From the NCBI GenBank assembly GCA_009380075.1, contig WHSO01000015.1:1-60208 (forward strand): 60,208 bases of DNA. The letters are read 5' to 3'. Below the pieces are notes generated by a model, which saw only the letters and a list, made by a program, of their open reading frames with translations, made no database searches and was not told the DNA's origin. Position 1 is the first letter of the stretch. The number at the start of each line of letters is the position of its first letter. The DNA is from Alphaproteobacteria bacterium. Lineage in GTDB: Bacteria; Pseudomonadota; Alphaproteobacteria; SMXQ01. Of the stretch, positions 9,679 to 17,757 are shown piece by piece. A program made the translations under genes and the position numbers.

Positions 9679-10691
9679 GCCGCCACGTCCAGCGGTGCGT
9701 CGGTGCGGACGGCGGCGCGCAGACGCGCCGACCGCGCCCTCGGGTTGGCGTCGGTCTCCGCCGCCCGCGGCTTGAGCGCGCCGCGGCGGATCAGGCGAAA
9801 GGTGGGCGCGGCCTCGCGTGCGGTCCCCCGGGAGGAAAGGGACGGCTGGTGACGCGAAGGCCGCGCCCGGGAACCGCAGCGGACAGACAGGAACGACTTG
9901 ACGCTGCGGTCCTCAAGGGAATGGAAAGCGACGACGACGAGACGCCCGCCGGGACGGAGGATGCGTTCCGCCGCGGCGAGCCCGCGGGCGATCTCGCCCA
10001 GCTCGTCATTGACGTGAATGCGAAGCGCCTGGAAGGTGCGCGTCGCGGGATCGATCCTGTCGCGCTTGCCCGTGGACGGGCCGGCACGCCGGCGCACGGC
10101 GCGGCGCACGATGTCGGCCAGCGCCGCCGTGGTCCGGATCGGTGCCTCGGTGCGCGCCGCCACGATGGCGCGGGCGATGCTGCGGGCGAAGCGTTCCTCG
10201 CCGTACTCGAAGATGATGTCGGCGAGCGCCTCTTCCGGCAGCTCGTTGACGATGTCGGCGGCACTGGTGCCATCCTTCCCCATACGCATGTCGAGCGGCC
10301 CGTCGGCCTGGAATGAAAAGCCGCGCGCCGGGTCGTCGATCTGCAGGGACGAAACGCCGAGATCGAGCACGACGCCGTCGACCTGCTCGATTCCGTGGGC
10401 GGCGAGCAGCCTGTCCATGTCGCCGAAGCGTCCGGCCAGCACCGTGAGGCGGCCGGGATAGTCGGCGGCGATCCGGCGTCCGCGGGCGACCGCGTCCGCG
10501 TCGCGGTCGATGGCCCAGACGGCGCAGTCGGCGGCGTCGAGGATGGCACGGCTGTAGCCGCCGCCGCCGAAGGTGCCGTCGACGAACACCTCGCCGTCGC
10601 CGGGGGCGAGAGTCGCGAGCACCTCGGCCAGCATGACCGGGACATGGTCCCGCGCGGCAGTGGAGCGATGATCGGGTCGGTGCGCGGCCAT
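9675..10691 (-). CDS. rsmH: RsmH (MraW), 16S rRNA m4C1402 methyltransferase
   Basis: SAM-dependent N4-methyltransferase acting on C1402 in the decoding centre of 16S rRNA. About 338 residues from the ATG of MAAHRPDH. Family landmarks are [10 protein letters not shown], the SAM-binding loop [54 protein letters not shown] and [14 protein letters not shown]. The frame is open upstream into mraZ, but that extension has no homology-like content and the ATG sits 7 nt after the mraZ stop. It is the second gene of the dcw cluster. Confidence 0.96.
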   Translation of the reverse strand: MAAHRPDHRSTAARDHVPVMLAEVLATLAPGDGEVFVDGTFGGGGYSRAILDAADCAVWAIDRDADAVARGRRIAADYPGRLTVLAGRFGDMDRLLAAHGIEQVDGVVLDLGVSSLQIDDPARGFSFQADGPLDMRMGKDGTSAADIVNELPEEALADIIFEYGEERFARSIARAIVAARTEAPIRTTAALADIVRRAVRRRAGPSTGKRDRIDPATRTFQALRIHVNDELGEIARGLAAAERILRPGGRLVVVAFHSLEDRSVKSFLSVRCGSRARPSRHQPSLSSRGTAREAAPTFRLIRRGALKPRAAETDANPRARSARLRAAVRTDAPLDVAA

Positions 10692-10698
10692 GACGTCC

Positions 10699-11163
10699 TC
10701 ACGCGCCCTTCGGACGGGGCAGGAGCCGCACGGTGGCGCCGTGCTCGGCGACGCGCTTGCGCGCGGCGTCCTGGTGACGGGCGAAGGTCTCGGGGGCCCA
10801 GATCTGGAACGTCGAGCCGCGCCCGACGAAGGCGGCGGAGTCGGTGATGCTGGCATGTTCTGCCAGAACCGGCGGCAGGATGATGCGGCCGTCGCCATCG
10901 AACGGAAGCTGGTGCGCGTCGGCGAAGATGGTGGAGGCAAGCGCATCCTGCTCCGCCGAGAACTGGTCGAGCGCGTCGAGGCTTTGCGAGAGTTCCTTCA
11001 TGCGGTCGATGGCGCACGCTTCGATCGTGGCTTCCCGATAGGAGCGGAAGGCGACGACACCATTGAAGGTCTGGCCCCGGAGCGCGGTGCGGAAGCTCGC
11101 CGGGACCGAAACGCGGCCCTTGCGATCCACCTTGTTCACGAACGTGGAGATGAACAAAGCCAT
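10699..11163 (-). CDS. mraZ: MraZ, transcriptional regulator of the dcw cluster
   Basis: AbrB-fold DNA-binding protein that forms rings and represses its own operon in E. coli. 154 residues with two SpoVT-AbrB half domains: the first around [18 protein letters not shown] and the second around [16 protein letters not shown] took the ATG of MALFISTF, preceded by AAGGGG at about 8 nt spacing, rather than the longer frame that opens 13 codons upstream. It is the first gene of the division and cell-wall cluster, which continues without internal gaps larger than about 20 nt to the window edge. Confidence 0.95.
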   Translation of the reverse strand: MALFISTFVNKVDRKGRVSVPASFRTALRGQTFNGVVAFRSYREATIEACAIDRMKELSQSLDALDQFSAEQDALASTIFADAHQLPFDGDGRIILPPVLAEHASITDSAAFVGRGSTFQIWAPETFARHQDAARKRVAEHGATVRLLPRPKGA

Positions 11164-11273
11164 CACCGACCCCTTGGGGAACTCTCCCCTCTCGCGCGTC
11201 AATCGGGCGCGCCGACACCCCGGTTACCTGACGTTCCAAACCTGGCCGAAACCCCCGACAGACGGAAATTAAC

Positions 11274-11302
11274 GGGTTATCATGGGATTTCATGGGCGTC
11301 AA
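11274..11302 (-). promoter_or_regulatory. mraZ promoter overlapping triple GGG repeats (candidate MraZ operator)
   Basis: Read toward mraZ there is a TTGACG -35 element at 11297-11302 and a weak -10 (TAACCC or GATAAC) about 16-17 nt on. On the + strand three (T/C)GGG cores lie at 11274-11276, 11284-11286 and 11294-11296, exactly 10 bp apart. E. coli MraZ binds TGGGN repeats separated by 5 nt, so spacing and core match. The repeats fall inside the promoter spacer, where a bound repressor would block polymerase. Strand orientation relative to the known sites was not checked. Confidence 0.6.
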
Positions 11303-11780
11303 CGGTGATTCATAGTAATTCATTGGTAAACAAGCGATTAATCGGGGGCCGATTCACGTAAGAACTGGTCCTCTTTCCGGTTTGATTTTGCCGCCGCCGC
11401 GACAGCATGGGTGTCCCCGGCGGCACAAGTTTGTTCTTTTTATGTTCTTTTCTGGCGGATTTCTTGGCGCCAGTGGGGCACGGGGCGGCCGGTCCCCGGG
11501 ACGGGGCAGCAAAGTAATGATGGCGCGATTACTCCGCCGCCCGCTCGCAATTACGGGATTACACGTGCCCTGTGACCGGTTGGGCCACCGGCAACCGCGT
11601 TATCGGGATTCGCCGGCATTTTTCTCGAAATTGGACAGATTTTTCGTCAAAAATCATCCATTTGACGTTCTTTTCCGGTTATTCCCGGGAAATAAGGGTT
11701 TATCTGGCCATTCAGGGCGCGTTACGCGAGCAATAGCGCCTCAATTGACGCCCTTACGGCCGAAAATCCATCGCAAAAGT
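11303..11780. other. Non-coding stretch between mraZ promoter and rnpB
   Basis: About 480 bases without a convincing gene. It is richer in A and T than its surroundings. It holds a GTTC-N7-GTTC element (listed separately), a degenerate copy GTTC-N7-GTTA at 11667-11681 and, next to rnpB, a short T run beyond the RNase P RNA 3' end. A frame with an ATG at 11518 stays open on the + strand but runs straight through rnpB and has no recognisable protein content. Confidence 0.6.
11433..11447 (+). promoter_or_regulatory. Candidate LexA (SOS) box, GTTC-N7-GTTC
   Basis: The two GTTC half-sites are separated by exactly seven A/T bases, the published alphaproteobacterial LexA consensus. It lies about 130 bp upstream of the mraZ promoter and about 330 bp beyond the rnpB 3' end. 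No obvious SOS gene follows on either strand, so it could act on dcw transcription, serve an unannotated short transcript, or be a chance match in T-rich DNA. Confidence 0.4.
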
Positions 11781-12152
<372 letters not shown>

Positions 12153-12160
12153 ACCGGGCT

Positions 12161-12189
12161 AATGTGGGCGCGGGCCCAGGACGGGTCAA
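12161..12189 (-). promoter_or_regulatory. Sigma-70-type promoter for rnpB
   Basis: On the minus strand TTGACC (12184-12189) and CACATT (12161-12166) are separated by 17 nt. Transcription would start about 8 nt further on, at the first bases of helix P1 of RNase P RNA. The agreement between predicted start and RNA end supports the call. Confidence 0.6.
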
Positions 12190-12206
12190 GCGCCGGGGCG
12201 GTTGGT

Positions 12207-12917
12207 TCAGACCGCGGCGGGTAGATGGGAGAGCAGCCAGTCGAGCCGCGCCGCATCGCCGATGCCGAGCGCGTTGCCCATGGCATGGGCGTGGAAATGG
12301 CGGCGGAAGGCCTCGATCGCGGCGGTGCCGGCGGCGGCATCGGTACCGATGCCGTAGCCGAAGCGCGCCAGTTTGGCGAGAAAACGCGCCCGGTCGGGGC
12401 TTTCCGAGGGCTTGGGCAGGCCTTCGGGCGGATAGAGGCCGATGCCGGCGCGGGCCAGTCTCTGCCAGTCGAACCGTTCGCCGGGATCCGCCTTGCGGGT
12501 CGGCGCCACGTCGGAATGGCCGAGCGCACGGAAGGCCGGAATGCGGTGGCGGGCGAGGATGCCGCGGGCGAGCTCCTCGAGCGCCGCCATCTGCGCTTCG
12601 GGAAAATCGTGGTAGCTGAGATCGTGGCCCCTGTTGGCGAGCTCGATACCGACCGCGCGGGAATTGACGTCGGACTCCCCGGCCCAGTACGAGACGCCGG
12701 CGTGCCAGGCGCGCATGCCCTCGTCCACCAGGGCGTAGACCTGGCCCGCCTCGTCGACGAGGTAATGGGCGCTGACCTTGGCCTCGGGGTCGCACAGGCG
12801 GGCGAGCGCGTCCTCCGCCGTCCACATGCCGGTGTAGTGGAGGACCAGCATGTCGACGGCCGCCCCGCGGCGCGGGCTGAAATTGGGGGACGGATGTGGG
12901 ATCGGAACCAGGGCCAT
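12207..12917 (-). CDS. N-acetylmuramoyl-L-alanine amidase, AmpD/Amidase_2 family
   Basis: Zinc amidase that cleaves the bond between MurNAc (or anhydro-MurNAc) and L-Ala in wall turnover products. 236 residues from the ATG of MALVPIPHPS. Zinc-ligand motifs are LVLHYTG (His), GHSDVAP (His) and RKADPG (Asp), with AWHAGVSYW and NSRAVGIELAN between them. About 55 residues after the amidase domain resemble a small peptidoglycan-binding helical domain (FRRHFHAHAMG). There is no signal peptide, so a cytosolic recycling role like AmpD fits better than a secreted AmiD. The open frame extends upstream, but the extra part is not protein-like. Confidence 0.88.
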   Translation of the reverse strand: MALVPIPHPSPNFSPRRGAAVDMLVLHYTGMWTAEDALARLCDPEAKVSAHYLVDEAGQVYALVDEGMRAWHAGVSYWAGESDVNSRAVGIELANRGHDLSYHDFPEAQMAALEELARGILARHRIPAFRALGHSDVAPTRKADPGERFDWQRLARAGIGLYPPEGLPKPSESPDRARFLAKLARFGYGIGTDAAAGTAAIEAFRRHFHAHAMGNALGIGDAARLDWLLSHLPAAV

Positions 12918-13089
12918 GGCAGGCTGTTTTAGCCCAAGCCGGCCGGCGCGAACAGGTGGGACCGCGCGCGGGCCGCACGGGATGTGCTGTCGCCGCTGAT
13001 GACAGCGCCTTCGCGTTCCGGCAGGATCATATCGGGCCGGGCGCGTCGCCATACGGCCAAAAGAGCCTATAAGCCGACAGGGGGAATTC

Positions 13090-14127
13090 ATGCCGCAGGT
13101 CACCCGCTTTCATCGCCCCGCCATCGCCGCTATTGCCGGTCTCGCCGCCGCCGCCGGCCTCATCGCACTGCCGGCGCACGCCGCCGACTTCTACGCCGGC
13201 AAGCAGGTCAAGATCGTCGTCAGCTCCGATTCCGGCGGCGGCTACGACACCTATTCGCGCGTGCTCGGCCGTCACATGGGCAAGCACATTCCCGGCATGC
13301 CGGCGATCATCATCCAGAACATGCCCGGAGGCGGCGGGTTGCGCGCAGCGCAGTTCACCTACAAGGCGGCGCCGAAGGACGGGACGGTGATCGGCAACAT
13401 CCGCGCCAGCAACATGCTGGATTCGATCCTCGGCATCCGCGGCACCGACATCGACCCGACGAAATACGAATGGCTCGGGTCCATGGCGGCGGACACCGAC
13501 CTGTGCAGCTTCTGGCATACGTCGGGGGTCAAGTCCTTCGACGACCTCCTGAAGAAGGAGGTTCTGGTCGGTGCTTCGGGCAAGGGGGCGCAGGCCTATT
13601 CGTTCCCCAACGCGATCAACCGCGTGCTCGGCACCAAGTTCAAGATCATCCTCGGCTACAAGGGTGCGGCCGACCGCATTCTCGCGCTCGAACGCGGGGA
13701 GCTGCAGGGCAATTGCGGCATCAACGGATCGACTACTGTTTCCAACTACGGCCAGCTCCTGAAGCAGGGCAAGCTGATCCCGGTGATCCAGTCGGGGGTC
13801 GCGCCCTATCCGGCGCTCAAGGACGTGCCGCTGACCCAGAGCTTCGCCAGGACCGAGGAACAGCGCGACATCCTCGAGGCCATCTTCAGCCAGATGGCGA
13901 TCGCGCGCACCTACGCCTTCCCGCCGGGCACGCCCAGGGACCGCGTCGCCGTGGTCGCCAAGGCGTTCGACCTGTCGATGAAGGACGAGGGCCTGCTGGC
14001 CGAAGCGAAGAAGGTCAAGATCGACATCTCGCCCTTCGGCAGCGCCGACACGGCGAAGCTGATGGCGAAGCTCGCGGCCATGAAGCCCGAGGTCAAGGCC
14101 AAGGCGAAAGCCGCGATCGGCCAGTGA
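13090..14127 (+). CDS. Tripartite tricarboxylate transporter substrate-binding protein (TctC/Bug family)
   Basis: Periplasmic binding protein of 345 residues that would capture a carboxylate-type ligand. A Sec signal peptide is clear (hydrophobic core about residues 10-28, cleavage after LPAHA). The mature part starts DFYAGKQVKIVV and has the Bug-family stretches GGGYDTYSRVLG, NMPGGGGLRAA and IIQNMPG, with a late PPGTPRDRV motif. No TctA or TctB membrane gene lies nearby, so it is an orphan binding protein. Bug families are often expanded, with partners elsewhere. An upstream GGGGGAATTC gives a ribosome site. It is divergent from the AmpD-like gene and convergent with the amidohydrolase. Confidence 0.88.
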   Translation: MPQVTRFHRPAIAAIAGLAAAAGLIALPAHAADFYAGKQVKIVVSSDSGGGYDTYSRVLGRHMGKHIPGMPAIIIQNMPGGGGLRAAQFTYKAAPKDGTVIGNIRASNMLDSILGIRGTDIDPTKYEWLGSMAADTDLCSFWHTSGVKSFDDLLKKEVLVGASGKGAQAYSFPNAINRVLGTKFKIILGYKGAADRILALERGELQGNCGINGSTTVSNYGQLLKQGKLIPVIQSGVAPYPALKDVPLTQSFARTEEQRDILEAIFSQMAIARTYAFPPGTPRDRVAVVAKAFDLSMKDEGLLAEAKKVKIDISPFGSADTAKLMAKLAAMKPEVKAKAKAAIGQ

Positions 14128-14171
14128 TCAACAAGTGATCGGCACAGCGGTACCGTTCCGCGGCCAAAGAA

Positions 14172-14199
14172 AAAGGGCCGGGCGAAAGCCCGGCCCTTT
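14172..14199. terminator. Bidirectional intrinsic terminator
   Basis: A perfect 12-bp stem (14172-14183 with 14188-14199) closes a GAAA tetraloop. The arms begin with AAA and end with TTT, so it can work on both strands. It sits between the convergent TctC-like and amidohydrolase genes. Confidence 0.85.
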
Positions 14200-14217
14200 C
14201 CCGTTTCCCAGACAGCC

Positions 14218-15291
14218 TCAGGAAAGCTTCAGGCCGTAAAGGTCGATGACGTTCTGGCTCAGGACGCGCTTCTGCTTCGCCGGATCCAGGTCGCCGATCT
14301 GGCGTGCGATGAAGGCACGCGAATTCGGCCAGGTCATGTTCGGATGCGGATAGTCGCTCGACCACATGCAGCGGTCGGAACCCCAGACATCGAGCATGTG
14401 CCCGCCGGCCTGGTCGTCCATGAAGGTGAGCCAGACGTGCTCGTTGAAAATCTCGCTCGGCAGCCGCTTGATCTTGAATTCCGTGTTCGGATGGCCGGGC
14501 TTGGTGTTGCGGCGATAGTAGTAGTCCCACTGCTGGATGATGAACGGCGCCCAGCCGATCTCACCCTCGACGATCACCGCCCTGAGCTTGGGGTGACGCT
14601 CGAACACGCCCGACCAAACCATGTCAAAGGCGGTGGTGACGATTTCGGACGTCTTGATGTTGACCGAACCGCGCACCTTTTCCATGCCCTCGCGCTTGAA
14701 GCGGAAGTAGTTGAAGCCGGTGAGGATGTGGAAGTGGATCGGCTGGCCCAGTTCGGCGCAGGCGGCCCACAGCTTTTCATAGTGATCCGACGTCAGCGGC
14801 AGGTCGGGATGCGGCACCTGCCAGATCATGCCGCCGAGAAGCCCCATGTCGGCGCAGCGGTGCATTTCCTTGATCGCGTTGTCGATGTTGTAGGCAGCGA
14901 GACAGGGAACCGCGAACAGCTTGCCGGGGGCGTGTTTGCAGAAATCGGCGATCCAGTCGTTGTAGACGCGGAAGGCGGCTTCCTGTTCGGTCTGTTCCTG
15001 GGCGAACAGGCCGAGGGTGAAGGTCGGGTAGAGCACCTCGGCGACAAGACCGTCGAGCTGCATGTCGGTGACCCGCACCGACGGGTCGACACCGCCCCTG
15101 GGGCGGGTCTCCAGCATGATCTTCGGGCGCTTGATCTTGTCGCGGATTTCCTTGGGCAGACTGTCGAAGATATCGGGCGGCTCGTCCACGTGGCCGTCGG
15201 AGGAAACAATGAACTTGGGAACCTTCTCCCCGGCCTTTTTCATTTCCGCCGTCGCGTATCGCGCCGACATGTCCTCCATGGTCATGGTCAT
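14218..15291 (-). CDS. Amidohydrolase family 2 protein (ACMSD-like TIM barrel)
   Basis: Metal-dependent hydrolase or decarboxylase of 357 residues; the substrate is unknown. The N-terminal metal motif is SSDGHVDEPPD (family pattern DxHxxEP). Later metal and active-site positions are HFHILTG, FERHPKLRAVIVEGEIGW and the C-terminal SSDYPHPNMTWP. The family includes aminocarboxymuconate semialdehyde decarboxylase and many uncharacterised catabolic enzymes. The chosen ATG follows GGGAG at 8-nt spacing; an in-frame upstream start would add 22 residues. It ends at the bidirectional terminator shared with the TctC-like gene. Confidence 0.85.
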   Translation of the reverse strand: MTMTMEDMSARYATAEMKKAGEKVPKFIVSSDGHVDEPPDIFDSLPKEIRDKIKRPKIMLETRPRGGVDPSVRVTDMQLDGLVAEVLYPTFTLGLFAQEQTEQEAAFRVYNDWIADFCKHAPGKLFAVPCLAAYNIDNAIKEMHRCADMGLLGGMIWQVPHPDLPLTSDHYEKLWAACAELGQPIHFHILTGFNYFRFKREGMEKVRGSVNIKTSEIVTTAFDMVWSGVFERHPKLRAVIVEGEIGWAPFIIQQWDYYYRRNTKPGHPNTEFKIKRLPSEIFNEHVWLTFMDDQAGGHMLDVWGSDRCMWSSDYPHPNMTWPNSRAFIARQIGDLDPAKQKRVLSQNVIDLYGLKLS

Positions 15292-15654
15292 GGCATCTAC
15301 TCCCAAAACATTGTGAAACCCTGGGCATCCTTGGGCCCCGGCGGGGGCGGCACCCAACTGGGTTGCAGTATAGGCACTTTTTTTATAAGGCGATAGCCCC
15401 GGCGATCACGAAATTCGCCGGTTCGCGCCGGATTTCCCTACCACGCGCGAACGGCCCGCGGGGTTGGGATTCTTCGGCCGGCCGTGCTAGGTTTCCCGAA
15501 CAAGCACACTGGAGAAATTTTCGAACCGCCCCGGGCCCCGCGCGTCGGCGTGCCGGTTCGCGGAATTGCGTGCGGCACACCCGGAAGGAGGCGGGATCGC
15601 CGCGCAGACACGCCACCAAGAAAAACCCAATAACCGAAGCGGGAGAGAGATTCC
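15292..15654. other. Divergent intergenic region
   Basis: Roughly 360 bases between the amidohydrolase (minus) and methyltransferase (plus) genes. It contains a T7 run followed by ATAAGG near 15378-15389 and an A-rich segment with a GGGAGAGAG ribosome site just before the methyltransferase ATG. Promoters for both genes are expected here, but I could not define a convincing pair of boxes. No small gene was seen. Confidence 0.5.
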
Positions 15655-16524
15655 ATGCCGGAGGACATCACCTTCGAGACCATCAACGAAGCCAAGGCCA
15701 ACCTGGACCATATCTACGACCAGCCCGATCCTAGGGCCTATTTTCGCGAGCTCGGGAAACTGGGCTACGTCATTCCCGGTGTCGCCAAGCCGATCTTTCA
15801 GAAGTTGATTTCCCACTTACGGCGCTTGCGAAGCGATCCGGTGAACGTGCTCGATCTCGGATGTTCGTACGGCATCAACGCGGCACTGCTGAAATACGAC
15901 CTGTCGATGTCGGAACTCTATGAACACTGGTGCGACAAGGTCTCGGTGGCCGCACCTTCCGAGGACATCGTGAGATACGATCAGCGCTTCTTCGACGGCC
16001 TCGATCCGCAGGACGACATCTCGGTCGTCGGCTTCGACCTGGCGGAATCCGCCGTTGCCTTCGCCGAGAAGACGGGCCTTCTGGATACCGGGCACGCGAT
16101 CAATCTCGAAACCGAACCATTGCCGGAAACCGCGACGGACGAACTGGCGTCAGTCGACCTGATGATCTCGACCGGCTGTATCGGCTATGTGACGGAAAAG
16201 AGTTTCGAACGGCTGCTGCCGGCGGTAACCCAGGGGCAGTCGCCGTGGATCGGCAATTTCGTGCTGCGGATGTTCCCGTTCGATGCTATCGAAGAAACCC
16301 TGAAAGGCTGGGGCTATGTGACCGAGAAGCTCGAAGGCCGGACCTTTCTGCAGCGCAGGTTCGCGTCGGACGAGGAACGGGAACTGATGCTCAAGCAACT
16401 GCACCTGTGTGGCGTCGATCCCACGGGGAAAGAGGAAGAAGGCCGGCTTCTGGCCGAATTCTACCTGTCGCGTCCGGCAGAGGAGGCGGAAGAAATCCCT
16501 ATCGAACGACTGTTGGCGGCCTGA
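15655..16524 (+). CDS. Class I SAM-dependent methyltransferase-like protein
   Basis: 289 residues with a Rossmann motif I, VLDLGCSYGINAALL (about residues 64-78), and an acidic motif II region ISVVGFDLAESAVAFAEKTG. A motif IV-like VDLMISTGCIGYVTEK follows. The substrate cannot be told from sequence. The C-terminal third (LQRRFASDEERELMLKQL) matches no domain I recognise. The ATG is preceded by GGGAGAGAGATTCC. It is first of three + strand genes: 30 nt separate it from the MFS transporter, which overlaps the oxoprolinase, so the three are probably co-transcribed. A small-molecule target is a reasonable guess only. Confidence 0.75.
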   Translation: MPEDITFETINEAKANLDHIYDQPDPRAYFRELGKLGYVIPGVAKPIFQKLISHLRRLRSDPVNVLDLGCSYGINAALLKYDLSMSELYEHWCDKVSVAAPSEDIVRYDQRFFDGLDPQDDISVVGFDLAESAVAFAEKTGLLDTGHAINLETEPLPETATDELASVDLMISTGCIGYVTEKSFERLLPAVTQGQSPWIGNFVLRMFPFDAIEETLKGWGYVTEKLEGRTFLQRRFASDEERELMLKQLHLCGVDPTGKEEEGRLLAEFYLSRPAEEAEEIPIERLLAA

Positions 16525-16554
16525 CCTAATACGTATCCCCATGTCGATTTACGG

Positions 16555-17757
16555 GTGCTCATGCACGCAATCCTGTTTTCGCTCGTCGCGCTTTTTTGCG
16601 GAATCGGCATCCTTCTGGTCGGCAACGGGCTGCTCGGCACGTTATTGGGGGTGCGTTCGGTAAGCCTCGGGTTTTCGCTCGAGGTCACCGGGATGGTGAT
16701 GGCGGCGTATTTCGCCGGCTTCATCGCCGGCTCCCTCCGCTGCGTCGACCTGATCGAGCGCACAGGCCACATCCGCACCTTTGCGGCCCTGGCCGCCGTC
16801 GCCTCCGCGGCGGCGTTGGCCCATGTCCTGCTGGAATCTCCTTTTGCTTGGGCCATCCTGCGCTTCATCATGGGGTTCTGCTTCGCCGGCCTGTACATGG
16901 TCATGGAAAGCTGGCTCAACGGCATGTCGGACAACACCAGCCGGGGGCGGATTCTCTCGATCTACATGATGGTCAACCTGGGATCCCTAGCGGCCGGCCA
17001 GTTCTTCCTGTTTCTGCCGGACCCGGGTGGTTTCGCGCTGTTCTGCATCGCGTCGATGCTCATGTCCCTCGCCCTCGTCCCTATCACGCTGTCGTCTCTG
17101 TTCCGCACCTCGCCCCTCGGCCTGGCGGGAAGCTTCGCCAGCGGCCTCGGCCTCGGCCCGTTCTGGAGCATGGCACCGGTGTTCTGCAGTACGCTCGGCC
17201 TGTCCGAAACGCTCACCGCGATCTTCATGTCGTCGACGATCATCGGCGGCGTTCTTCTGCTGTGGCCCATCGGGCGGATGTCCGACACGCTGGACCGGCG
17301 CCGCGTGATCACCATCCTCTGTGCCGCCAGCGCCCTCTCGAGCCTCCTGATCATCCTGGTTGCCGGGACATCTCCGCTCGCGTTGTTCGGCCTCGCCATG
17401 GTATGGGGAGGTTTCAGTTTTCCGATCTATTCGATATCCGTGGCCCATACCAACGACTTTCTGAAATCGGATGACCTCCTTTCAGCCAGCAGCGGCCTGC
17501 TGCTGGTTTACGGCGCCGGGGCCATACTGGGCCCCCTGTTGTCCGGTCTGGCCATGGGTTACCTGGGGGCATCGGGGCTCTACGTCTGGGTGGCGGGGGT
17601 GATGGGAACCATGGTCGCGTTCTCGATCTATCGAACCAGTGTCCGCGACGCGCCGCCGGCCGAAGAGCGGGCAGCGATCGTGTTCGTGCCGCGGACGACC
17701 CATGTCGCCTACGAACTCGATCCCCGCGTCAGCGTCCCCGAAAACGAACCGACATGA
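16555..17757 (+). CDS. MFS transporter, YcaD-like
   Basis: Inner-membrane transporter of about 400 residues with twelve predicted hydrophobic segments. It resembles the YcaD group of the major facilitator superfamily: [20 protein letters not shown] in segment 4 and [18 protein letters not shown] as the loop after segment 8 are typical. Start is a GTG two codons before an ATG; either could be used. Its stop overlaps the ATG of the following 5-oxoprolinase-like gene (ATGA), so the two are translationally coupled, and the transporter may import that enzyme's substrate. The specificity of YcaD relatives is not established. Confidence 0.85.
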   Translation: MLMHAILFSLVALFCGIGILLVGNGLLGTLLGVRSVSLGFSLEVTGMVMAAYFAGFIAGSLRCVDLIERTGHIRTFAALAAVASAAALAHVLLESPFAWAILRFIMGFCFAGLYMVMESWLNGMSDNTSRGRILSIYMMVNLGSLAAGQFFLFLPDPGGFALFCIASMLMSLALVPITLSSLFRTSPLGLAGSFASGLGLGPFWSMAPVFCSTLGLSETLTAIFMSSTIIGGVLLLWPIGRMSDTLDRRRVITILCAASALSSLLIILVAGTSPLALFGLAMVWGGFSFPIYSISVAHTNDFLKSDDLLSASSGLLLVYGAGAILGPLLSGLAMGYLGASGLYVWVAGVMGTMVAFSIYRTSVRDAPPAEERAAIVFVPRTTHVAYELDPRVSVPENEPT

